In this document: positions 45,022-53,778 of the stretch, one piece after another
Position numbering within the stretch: position 1 is the first letter of the stretch
How the letters are laid out: every line of letters begins with the position of its first letter
Assembly (NCBI GenBank): GCA_036940085.1
Contig: JALLBK010000193.1
Span: 1 to 54,597 of the forward strand
Length of the DNA: 54,597 bases
DNA from: Discostella pseudostelligera
Taxonomy: Eukaryota > Bacillariophyta > Thalassiosirophyceae > Thalassiosirales > Thalassiosiraceae
Direction of reading: 5' to 3'
Translations under genes and position numbers: made by a program
The notes under the pieces: generated by a model
What the model was told of the DNA's origin: nothing
The model's input: only the letters and a program-made list of their open reading frames with translations
The model's database searches: none

Positions 45022-46247
45022 ATGATCATGAACCGCTTCGCCGCCAAGGCCATCAGCGCCCTATCACGCAGCAGCAGCCGTGGCTTCTCCACCACCTCCA
45101 TCGCCGAAGCCAAAGTCGCCGTCCTCGGTGCGGCCGGTGGCATCGGCCAACCGCTCTCCCTCCTGTGCAAGCTCTCTCCCGAAGTTACCGAACTCTCCTG
45201 CTACGATATTGTCGGCACGCCAGGAGTTGCAGCCGACTTATCTCACATTCCCACCAAGTCGAGCATTACTGGCTCGTTGCCATCGCCAGTCTCGTGGCCT
45301 CCACGTGGTAATGGGGGATTGGCCGAAACTCTTACGGGTGCCGATGTGGTGGTCATTCCGGCGGGTGTGCCGCGAAAGCCAGGCATGACGCGGGATGATT
45401 TATTCAATACCAATGCGGGAATTGTGAAGACGCTTGTGGAGGGATGTGCGGAGTATTGTCCTGATGCGATGATTGGTGAGTGATTTGAAAAATGTGTGCA
45501 GTCTGCATTCGACAACTTGCAATTCTTGATGAATGAATCGACCTTTTCCATTACTTCATCGATTCACTAATCCCAATCTCGATTTTGCATCATTCTCAAC
45601 GATTTTGCATCATTCTCAACTTCTTCTATACAACAATTCCATCAAAAATTATAGCCATCATCAGCAACCCTGTCAACTCCACCGTCCCAATCGCCGCCGA
45701 GGTACTCAAAAAGGCAGGCAAATACAATCCCAACAAAGTGTTCGGTGTTACCACCCTCGATGTTTGTCGTGCCAACACCTTCGTGGCCAATCATATGGGT
45801 ATTGATCCCAAAGATGTCGATGTTACAGTAGTTGGTGGACATGCCGGCATTACTATTTTGCCATTGTTTTCGAGAGTGAATGGGGCGAAATTTACCGACG
45901 AGGAGTTGGAGAAGATTACTGTTCGGACACAATTTGGGGGTGACGAGGTGGTAGCAGCCAAGGCCGGAGCTGGAAGTGCCACCCTCTCCATGGCCTACGC
46001 TGGATACATCTTTACAGAAAATTTGCTCAAGGCAATTCGTGGTGAAGATATTGTCCAATGTGCATTCGTCGAAAGTAGCTTAACAGATGCGCCGTACTTT
46101 GCTTCGCCGGTGAAGTTCGGTAAGGATGGAGTGAAGGAGATTTTGCCATTGGGAGAATTATCAGCGTATGAAAAGAAATGGTTTGATAAGATGATGCCGG
46201 AGTTGAAGAATCAGATCAAGAAGGGTGTGGACTTTGTGAATAACTAA
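45022..46247 (+). CDS. Mitochondrial NAD-dependent malate dehydrogenase
   Basis: Exons are 45022-45475 and 45655-46247, with a 179-bp GTGAGT-TAG intron rejoining [12 protein letters not shown]; 348 residues. The leader [20 protein letters not shown] then GFSTTS is basic, amphipathic and Ser-rich: a mitochondrial presequence, not a plastid one. Signatures are complete: [17 protein letters not shown] (NAD+ P-loop), [20 protein letters not shown] (substrate Arg), [17 protein letters not shown] and the active-site His in [13 protein letters not shown]. It interconverts malate and oxaloacetate in the TCA cycle. Its closest family is animal/plant mitochondrial MDH. It converges on the bromodomain gene with 117 bp between stops. 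Confidence 0.96.
45581..45620 (+). repeat. Perfect 20-bp tandem duplication inside the malate dehydrogenase intron
   Basis: The 20-mer GATTTTGCATCATTCTCAAC at 45581-45600 is repeated exactly at 45601-45620, about 35 bp before the acceptor. It probably lengthens an otherwise short intron by replication slippage. Confidence 0.92.
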
Positions 46248-46364
46248 GTTCGATTGGCAGAGTAGCATCCGGCAGCTCAAATAGATGTAGTGAAACGTCC
46301 TTGACGTTTGAGAGTAGAACACGTTTTAGTAAAGACGCGGTAGTTATTGATAATTCAAACGTTC

Positions 46365-49300
46365 TTAATCATCGCCCATCCAAAGAATCGGGCGCTTGCA
46401 CTTTTTTGCCTTTCTTGTATGTTTCTGTTGTTGTATTGACAGTTTGACATGCTTCCTGTTACTATCATTCAATGCCGCCGAAACAAACTCCCCCTTTGGT
46501 TCCGCCGAGGGATTGATCTTTTTCTCCTCTTCGATTGCATCAATCCGCTCTTGTTCAATTCGAATACGCTCAAGGTGTTCGTGATGGGCTGCCTTCGCTG
46601 CCGCCCTCTCTTGCAGTCTTCGAAAGACAGTTATCCCAATACTCAGAGCAATCTCCTGCACATTGGCGTGAGCTCGACGTTGCTTTTCATAGAGAGCCCT
46701 CGCATGCTGCAACGCGTCGGCTTGTGACTCCTCCTGGCTGCCTTCTCCCTCATCATAAAATGGATGCTCAAAATCGGACAATTTTCGACGATCTGATTTG
46801 CTCTGGTTGACAATGCGGAGTGTAGTTCTCACAACCTCTTTCGACCCCGGATGATCCGCTTCCCATTTGAGTTTCCTCTGCTCCTCTTGTGCTCGTTCTT
46901 GAGCTTCCTTTTCGCGATAAGCGACGATCAAATCAATTCTATCTCTTCCGATTCTGTCGGCAACATTGAGCAACAGCTTGTCGATTGCAGCTTCTAACTT
47001 CCCAGACATGTGAATGGCGGATTCATACGCCATTTCCGAAACTTTACTAACGTGTCGTGCACCTTCGTTGTATTTGAGTGCGTTCGTGAAGATGAGACGC
47101 AAATCGGCAACTACTTCACCAATTGTACCGTACCTCCGTTCGTACAGTTTATCCTTACAGAAATCCCATGCTATTGGCTTTGAAATGAACGTAGTGTAGT
47201 CGGCGGGGAAGTTCATGGGGATGAAGTAACTCATATGCTTCACGTCCGACATGTGTCGAAGCGATTTCAGGAGCTTATCACACTCTTGCTCTCTCCATGA
47301 AAATTTTTCACCAGGTTCTGTGTGGTCCAGATGTTCTGAGAAGACAATGAACTCCATCTCTTTCCGTGACATGGCTCTGTTCTGTACGGTGAGTTTCCAA
47401 GATGATGCAGATCCACTCTCGACAACTGGTCCATCTGAGCAAGTACTGAGGCAAGGTTGCAATAGTTCCAGCGAAAGCCAGCGGGTGTACTTCAGTAAAT
47501 GAGTGCTCACTTCATGATATGCACATGACATAGGTTCTCCAACATCACGACCCTCCTTGTTAAAGGCAATAGCATTTGAAAATACTAGTGCAGTGTCAGA
47601 AACAAACTCATCCGCGTCCTGGTACACGCCCTTGAGTAGCTTTGCTTCAGCCGTTGTCAGGTCCATGGGCTGTCTTATCTTGGCAGCATACGAGTCTCTA
47701 ATTTCAGGGAAAACGTAATGCACGGGTACGTGGAAGATGTACTTTGGCCGTTCTGCACTAACCCAAGGATGTTTGAATAACTGGCGCAGGAATTTTAGGC
47801 ATTCCGTCTCCCATTCCTCGAGATCTTTCGCCTGCCGACGTCCGGGATAACTTTCTTTAATGAGAGCAATGGCTACGTGTATCTGAAGAGGGGCGTTGTT
47901 GTCCGCATGGGAAATTTTTGATTGTGCCTTGGGCGGGCTGAGTTTCGACGACAATTTGGATTTCGAAGCTGCTTTCCCGACAGACAAGTTTACAGATTTG
48001 GATGCAGTTTTGGATGGCGCTTTGATCGAGACTCGCTTCGCCGCTGGCTGCTCTTCTATTGAGGGAGAAGCTGGTCGTTTCTTTCCGCCCACTGCGGCAA
48101 CAGCTACTTTATTCGATACTATTGGGAGGACAGGGCGTTTGGCAGGGCTACCACCTCTCATCTTTTCGGCGAACATTTTCCTTCAAACCGAATGAACACA
48201 ACACAGGCATGAGTTTACTGGCCAAAATACAGCATCGGATGATTCGAGCATATCCTTACCGGAAGACTTTTGCAGTGTGCTTGCCGAGATTAACCATGTG
48301 ATAGTTCTTCTTCGGACCGTTATATCGATCGCAGTTCTTGAATATAAGAGAGATATCATATTCAAAGTCTTCTGGTGTGACATCTACGCAGACGGGAAGA
48401 AAAAGGTGAGGAGAGATTGCATTACAAAGCATGTAGCACACTAATGGAATGCATGGCGTAACTTACAAGCCCCGCTCTCAATTTTACGATCTACCGTCTC
48501 CAGATCCATCGGCGTTTCTACAAAGTTTCGATAATCTGTAAACATGGTAGTATCCACCGGCTTCTCAAAATGAAGCGTCGCCTTCTCCGTAATTTTGACA
48601 GCCTTGTCCGTATATGTCGTCGCTCGTAGGTCACGCATTACCTCTTTCAGGAATTCTTTCTTGGGGCGTTTAATTGTCATTACTGGTTTGGGTGCAGTAA
48701 CGATGGCGGTGTTCTTCTTTTCGGCATCCAATAATGGAGTAAGATGCTTCATTATGCAGGTTAGTAACCGATTCGACTGTTCGCAGAGGATGACACCATC
48801 ATCGTGACCAGTGTAGTATAGGCGACAATTCTCAACGACTTGCTTGCAATCGGATGCGAATTGCATGACGGTGGTGTATCGTCCAGTTACCAAATTCTGG
48901 GTGATAGTACCGAAATCGATTGGTTTCTTTACCTTCTCGAGATATCCTAAATTGATGTTCCGTTTCGAGTGTCGGGGTCGAAGTAAATGATGCACAAAGG
49001 ATAGCTGAGCTATGAGTCGAAGCAGAACGGTATCGATAAAACAAGCACAAGATCTCACCTTCTGGATATTTTCCTCCACAATAATACGTCACTGGCTCCA
49101 TGAAGAACCATGCCGTTTGCGTTCCATCACTCGGGTTGACTACTTGAATCAATTCATCAAGCACCTTGACAATGTCTACCCAACAATACAACAGCGGAGG
49201 ATAGACGTTGACCTTTGCCGATGACGACTCATGCTGAGCAATAAAGAAATTACACAATTTCTCCGAAGTATCAAGGAAGTTCACGGCAATAGTACGGAAG

Positions 49301-50463
49301 GAGTCGTCGTTCTTCATGGCATCATTCGCGTTGGAATTGAATTGAAGACAGTTGGCGGCGATGAGGCGGAGATCATGTACGAAGTCATGGATTGTTGAAT
49401 ATTGGTTCTTGTCCAGCCTAGGATGAGAGACAGAAGTTGAGAATACGTTCGTTTGCACAGAATGAAACAAGGGAAATCTCAACAGCATGGGCAATACTTG
49501 CCGCGAAGAAATAGCACTCAAGTCCATAGGATTCAACACCCTCTCCCGATAATTCTTCACAATGGCGGCGTCTGACACAGGTTTGTGAAACCAGCGACAT
49601 GCCGCGGCCTGACGTCGTTTCAAACTGGCCAGGACTTTGCAACATTGTGCACGTCGTGCAGAATTCATTGGGGTTGATTCGAATGCTTTACCGTCGGTGT
49701 ATTTGACTTTGGTGGCCTTGATGCTGCTGGAATTGGTAGGTGATGATTCCTCCCCCCTAACAGATTTGCCAGTAGAGGATGCAGAAAGACGTAGTTTCGT
49801 CTTGGCCTTTTTGGTTGGTCTTGGATTATCGATGTCGGTTGTTGCATTAGCTTCAGCACCTCCCTTCCCCGCAGCCGCAGCAATTGAAATTTCATCATTT
49901 CCTCCCCCCACAGATGCACCTGTTGTCGACTCTGATGTCACACTCTTTCGCTTCAACTTGATACTAATCTTCTTTGTCTTCATCTTCCCTTCTCCTCCCC
50001 CTTCACCGCTAGCTTTCGGAGCGTCGCCGCCGCCACCATTGCCCTCTCCCCCCTTGACACCCGCCGTCGACGTCGTCTTGCTGCCACTAGCACAAGTTCC
50101 CAATTGTCGCGCCACCCTCTTCTCGGCATTCCTTCGTAATCTCTCTAAAGCCTTGGCCATACTCTCCGCCAACTTTAACACAAATTTACTCTCCCTATCC
50201 TTATTGTACAATATAGCATTCTCAAATATCAACGCTGCATCATTATAAAATTCCTCCTTGGTCGAATAGACACCATTATCTAGATTTTCTTTAAGGGTGC
50301 GTAGGTCCATGGGACGGGATACAATGGATGGATAGTCATGATGGAAGGAGAAGTCGACGGGCTCGAGGAAGAGATAGTTGATATTATTGCGTTCTTTGGA
50401 GGTGAGGCCAGTATGGATTTCGTGGCAGATTTGTAGGTCGGCGGGGGGCATGGATTTCGTCAT
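46365..50463 (-). CDS. Six-bromodomain (poly-bromodomain) nuclear protein
   Basis: Minus-strand exons are 49502-50463, 49059-49417, 48467-48946, 48260-48383 and 46365-48180, giving 1246 residues; the first intron is GC-AG. Six bromodomains are recognisable by their PMDL-like ZA loop and the YN of the BC loop: BD1 about 10-110 (SRPMDLRTL, LYNKD); BD2 about 270-385 (NPMDLSAI, QFNSN); BD3 about 395-515 (KKPIDFGTI, LYYTG); BD4 about 525-665 (ETPMDLETV, RYNGP); BD5 about 745-875 (RQPMDLTTA, AFNKE); BD6 about 940-1055 (SKPIAWDFC, KYNEG). The acetyl-lysine Asn is present in five and is Tyr (Y485) in BD3. A basic Ser/Gly/Lys region (about 115-265) looks nuclear. No BAH, HMG or PHD is seen, unlike metazoan polybromo. 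Confidence 0.88.
49418..49501 (-). other. GC-AG intron in the bromodomain gene
   Basis: The donor reads G|GCAAGT and the acceptor CATCCTAG|G. Removal (84 bp) gives MDLSAISS-R-LDKNQYSTIHDF, a canonical bromodomain ZA loop. A GT donor 3 bp further in (GTATTG) leaves the wrong phase for this acceptor. Leaving the segment in adds 28 unrelated residues without a stop. Confidence 0.75.
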
Positions 50464-50524
50464 GGTTGGGAGGGTGTGGAATTTGGAAGTTTGATTTTTG
50501 ATGCCGCCGCAATCGAGCCGCAGC

Positions 50525-50623
50525 CGCCAAAAGAACTTTTGGCGAAGAAAGAATGGCGGGAAGAGGAGTGTGGCGATCATCGGCGATGAAAAGATATGGC
50601 GCGAAACGACACATGGCGGGAAA
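50525..50623. promoter_or_regulatory. Bromodomain gene upstream cluster of GGCG motifs
   Basis: Within 160 bp upstream of the start at 50463 lie the inverted repeat CGCCAAAAGAACTTTTGGCG (50525-50544), ATGGCGGGAAGAG (about 50553), ATGGCGCGAAAC (about 50597) and ATGGCGGGAAAG (50613-50624). These resemble E2F sites (TTTSSCGC core). Together with the copy in the adjacent MITE this is the densest cluster in the window. Confidence 0.5.
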
Positions 50624-50668
50624 GATACGATACGGCGCGATAGTCCACCACCTTCCACCACCCACCAC

Positions 50669-50850
50669 TAGGGTGGGGGAAAATTCTGCTCGGAATGAGG
50701 CGGCAAAATTCAGGTATTCAGGAAAATTCTGACTCCGTCCGGTAGTGATTCCTACGTAGATCTACGTAGCAGTAGTAAAAGAGTTGCTCCTTCCCGCCAA
50801 AATTTAGTCAGAATTATGCCACTCTGGAGTCAGAATTTCCCCCCACCCTA
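50669..50850. mobile_element. hAT-like MITE, 182 bp, with 8-bp target-site duplication
   Basis: Terminal inverted repeats of 20 bp start TAGGGTGGGGGAAAATTCTG on the left and the same on the other strand on the right, with one mismatch. They are flanked by the direct repeat CCCACCAC at 50661-50668 and 50851-50858. An 8-bp duplication and TAGGG-type ends are hAT-superfamily traits. A second copy pair AAATTCTGACTCC lies inside (50724-50736 and, reversed, 50826-50838). The exact centre is the 18-bp palindrome CTACGTAGATCTACGTAG (50752-50769). There is no coding capacity. The flanks are CCACC-rich, so the duplication could partly be simple sequence. Confidence 0.65.
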
Positions 50851-50869
50851 CCCACCACCACAATGAACC

Positions 50870-52291
50870 ATGACGATGAGTGCCCATAATGGCATACTAC
50901 GAGCTACCCTGCTCTCTGATGCCAATAAATTTGTATCCCTACGCCGCTGGTCCATCCGTCAATTACTCGATTTCAAGTTGTGCCATGAGAATTCTGTCAT
51001 CAACGACACCGGGGGCACTCCTTCGACGACGACAATTACATCACCCACCGCCGCGACCAATACCAAGTCATTGCTTCAGGAAGTGCAAATTCGACTAGCC
51101 TCGCAACACTCCAAACTCATTTCCTTCTCCTCTTCATTTGAAAAGTATTCACGAATATTCAAATCGGAAGAAGCTGGTGGCAGCGGTGTGGATATCGTGC
51201 ATAATAATCTATCCAATCTACAAATATTGCATGAAAATACCTATTCACTAGTACAAAACGTCACTAGGGGGGATGCAACCACAGCATCAAATGCATCGAC
51301 CACAACACTACAGCAGAGATATATATCTAATACCTTTGATGAAATCATGTCACGGCACGGAAACTCTGTCGAACCGTTGGCAGACATTGTGCTACATTTA
51401 CGTGATACTATGCTACCGAAATTACCATCGATATTGCGACAACCATTTCTTCGTGATGTAAAATTATTGCAGGAACATGAAATAGAACAATATTTGCATT
51501 CGAGATTAATGATACAGTTACTATGCGAGCATTATGTCTCGTTACACAACACCGTGAAAAAGAAGAAGAAGAAATCTATTGGAGGTGCAATCACACTGGA
51601 TGGAGATATATTCGATTTGATCGATGATGCAGCCACCGAGGCACGGCATGTGTGTGATGCCAACCTTGGTGTGGCTCCAGAAGTTATTATACGGAAATTG
51701 GAAATTGAGGGAGCAGCTGATTGCATGGGTGTTGAGGGTGATAGGATTACTCCACCGCCAATCATACGTTCGTGGTTGCATCATGCATTAGTCGAGGTAA
51801 TCAAAAATGCCATGACTTCGAATGTGCAAATGATGCATCGTAGGATGGTACTAACGTCGACAAATTTGGGAGTAGGATTGGAATCTTCGATATTACCTCC
51901 CAGTGTCCATGTTTGCGTAAGAATAGAGGAAATACCATCAGATAGCAGCAAAGTTAGTGGTGGTTGTTTCACATCCGAACGGTATTTGGTGATACAAATT
52001 ATCGATCAGGGCACTGGCGTGCGGGATATAGACGAGGCATTTGGCTTTGCGCGTAGTTCCTCTCGTAAGCGATGGGATCGTTTGAAGGAACAACAGTCAT
52101 ATGCAGCTGTTCGACAACCACTGGGAAGTTTAGGCGTGGGCTTGACATTGAGTCGATTGATGCTGCGTGCGTTTGGTGGCGATTTGACATTGTCGAATAA
52201 TCACCAGGGAATGATGAGCGGTCCTAATGGGAGTGGATGCACTGCTACACTGATGATTAATCTTGATGACTCCTACTTGGCGAAGAATTGA
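50870..52291 (+). CDS. Mitochondrial PDK/BCKDK-family protein kinase
   Basis: A single exon of 473 residues. The N-terminal helical domain opens with SLRRWSIRQLLDFK, typical of this family. The GHKL ATPase core shows the N box WLHHALVEVIKNAM, G1 box IIDQGTGV, and G2 box LGSLGVGLTLSRLMLRAFGGDL, with GSGCTA at the end. The family phosphorylates pyruvate or branched-chain 2-oxoacid dehydrogenase E1 in the mitochondrial matrix despite its histidine-kinase-like fold. A Lys run (KKKKKKS, about 228) and the Gly/Thr-rich insert about 50-65 are local insertions. No clear presequence is seen after this ATG. A MITE ends 19 bp upstream, and an out-of-frame ATG at 50863 opens a 9-codon overlapping uORF. 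PDK versus BCKDK is not resolved. Confidence 0.85.
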   Translation: MTMSAHNGILRATLLSDANKFVSLRRWSIRQLLDFKLCHENSVINDTGGTPSTTTITSPTAATNTKSLLQEVQIRLASQHSKLISFSSSFEKYSRIFKSEEAGGSGVDIVHNNLSNLQILHENTYSLVQNVTRGDATTASNASTTTLQQRYISNTFDEIMSRHGNSVEPLADIVLHLRDTMLPKLPSILRQPFLRDVKLLQEHEIEQYLHSRLMIQLLCEHYVSLHNTVKKKKKKSIGGAITLDGDIFDLIDDAATEARHVCDANLGVAPEVIIRKLEIEGAADCMGVEGDRITPPPIIRSWLHHALVEVIKNAMTSNVQMMHRRMVLTSTNLGVGLESSILPPSVHVCVRIEEIPSDSSKVSGGCFTSERYLVIQIIDQGTGVRDIDEAFGFARSSSRKRWDRLKEQQSYAAVRQPLGSLGVGLTLSRLMLRAFGGDLTLSNNHQGMMSGPNGSGCTATLMINLDDSYLAKN

Positions 52292-52330
52292 GTTTCTACT
52301 TTGGGTGAGATCAATGGCCACAAACAAGAC

Positions 52331-52787
52331 TCAGCACAGGAGTATTGGGTCGGGTTCTGACGATCCATCAAGCTTGAAATCGTAGTATAGAGTGACGGCT
52401 GGTGCATTGTCCTTATCAGAAACTCCTTTGATGCCACATTTCTCGAGTGTCAGCTGGTCATGCCGCAGTTCATTCATCTCCTGGTAGCTGTCTTTGCAAA
52501 CAGTAAGAGTGGCAATCTTCCCACCATGCCACTTTTTGATGATTTCCTTGATTGTATGGATGGATGTGTCGACGCGGACTGTGCTTGAGAAATCCATGTA
52601 ACTCCAACCAATGAGCTGAATAATGTTGGGCAAAGTGAGTGAGACTGCTCTCGGGGAATGTGCATCACCAGCAGCAGCAGAGGATCCTACATGAGTCACA
52701 GCGTACCTTGAAGTCCACCTGTACCCATGCCTCCTTCGGTGCATTGTCTATCTCTTCTTGTTTTAAATCGAGGCGTCTGCTACTCAT
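52331..52787 (-). CDS. Small conserved protein with ubiquitin-like fold, function unknown
   Basis: Minus-strand exons are 52707-52787 and 52331-52615 (91-bp GTACGC-CAG intron), giving 121 residues. The start MSSRRLDLKQEEIDNAPKEA leads to WVQVDFK, then LIGWSYMDFSSTVRVDTSIH, TIKEIIKKWHGGKI, LTVCKDSY, LTLEKCGIKG and VTLYYDFKLD. A strand-strand-helix-strand order with a K-I-I-K helix and a late tL-x-x-GI-G turn suggests a ubiquitin-like beta-grasp. I recall similar eukaryotic proteins but cannot name the family. Its stop lies only 39 bp from the kinase stop on the other strand. It shares a 156-bp divergent region with LC8. Confidence 0.78.
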
Positions 52788-52943
52788 GATCAATGTTCAC
52801 GCCAGGTTGACTATTGTCTAGGAATCGAAACCGAAAGATTTTTGGAAGCAAATGTTTCGAATGAAATTTGAAATTTAATCGGGATAAATTAAACGGATCG
52901 TCATTTTGCACCCGGTGCCGGCTGACGATTCATCAACATCAAC
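52788..52943. promoter_or_regulatory. Short divergent intergenic region, ubiquitin-fold and LC8 genes
   Basis: Only 156 bp separate the two start codons. It is AT-rich near 52860-52900 (GAAATTTGAAATTTAATC, GGATAAATTAAACG) with GC-rich GCACCCGGTGCCGGC at about 52908-52922. No known motif is identified with confidence. Confidence 0.4.
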
Positions 52944-53401
52944 ATGGAGGCGATAGCTCCACCCTTACCCAAACCTGTTGTCAAGAGCAGCACGATGTCC
53001 CAAACATTAATTCAGGAAGTAATCAGTTGTTCCGTGAAGGCGATTGAGGATAACACTTCCGACAAGTCCATTGCCGCTTCGATTAGGAAGACTATTCATT
53101 CAAAACACCCAACGTCAACATGGAATTGCTTCGTCGGTCGTGATTTGGTAAGCACTCGGCAAAGTGGTGCAACGTTATAAACATGTTGCTAGCAACGACC
53201 TTACCTGGTGAAACTCAACTCCAATTCCACTGATATGATAAAGGCTTGCTACGTAACGCATATAGAGGGTAAGTATCATAGGTGAAGATAGGAGAGGCTG
53301 ACCAATTTTCTGGGATCTCACAACGTTGCTCACTGTCCAATGCAGGATACTACATTTATTTGTATATTGGACAGCTGGGTATCTGTCTTTTCGCCACTTA
53401 A
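52944..53401 (+). CDS. Dynein light chain LC8-type protein
   Basis: Exons are 52944-53147, 53244-53268 and 53346-53401, giving 94 residues (LC8 is usually 89). Exon 1 carries MSQTLIQEVISCSVKAIED, SIAASIRKTIHSKHPTSTWN and CFVGRDL. The middle exon is only 25 nt and restores ACYVTHIE, matching the conserved YVTHE strand. Exon 3 gives GYYIYLYIGQLGICLFAT. Introns are 96 and 77 bp with GT-AG ends. LC8 dimers bind target peptides in dynein motors, intraflagellar transport and other assemblies. Centric diatoms make flagellated gametes, so a dynein role is possible. The usual FGS before YVTH is LAC here. The protein has a proline-rich N-terminal extension. Confidence 0.9.
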
Positions 53402-53778
53402 AGTGAAGACCAGCAGAATGAATCATAGCGGGAGTTGGATAGCGGGATGATCACCTCCGATATGTTTAACCTACAATAAAGTCTCTGAACAGTTCGCGCA
53501 AAAGACAAAAGTAGTCAACAATCATTCAGTGAACAAAGCTCTTCACTCCCGAGAGAAGGCAAACGAGATCCAAACTTAGAGGTTTACATGTATTTCATCT
53601 AAATACTCAAGCAAAGATCAAAGCCATTAGATGTAATGCCGCCTCCAACTCTTTTTTGATTTGTCATTTTATTGCACCTGATCGTCGGCAAATCACCCCG
53701 AATCTATCTCTGACCATCTGTTGTTACTTGCCTAAACTGTTAAGGCATCTGATTGTATTGATTCCCATCGGTGAGACT
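53402..53778. other. Intergenic region after LC8
   Basis: A 377-bp gap between two convergent genes. I see no gene, RNA or clear repeat. A short ORF here is antisense to the next gene's 3' end and has no recognisable content. Confidence 0.5.

Noticed and set aside
49493..49498. GT donor (GTATTG) for the first bromodomain intron
   Set aside because: Joining it to the CCTAG acceptor shifts the frame and destroys the conserved LDKNQYSTIHDF block.
49637..50248. 203-residue open frame on the + strand
   Set aside because: It lies wholly antisense to the first bromodomain exon, and its Ser/Pro/Leu composition is what a reversed basic, Gly/Lys-rich coding stretch gives. No domain is visible.
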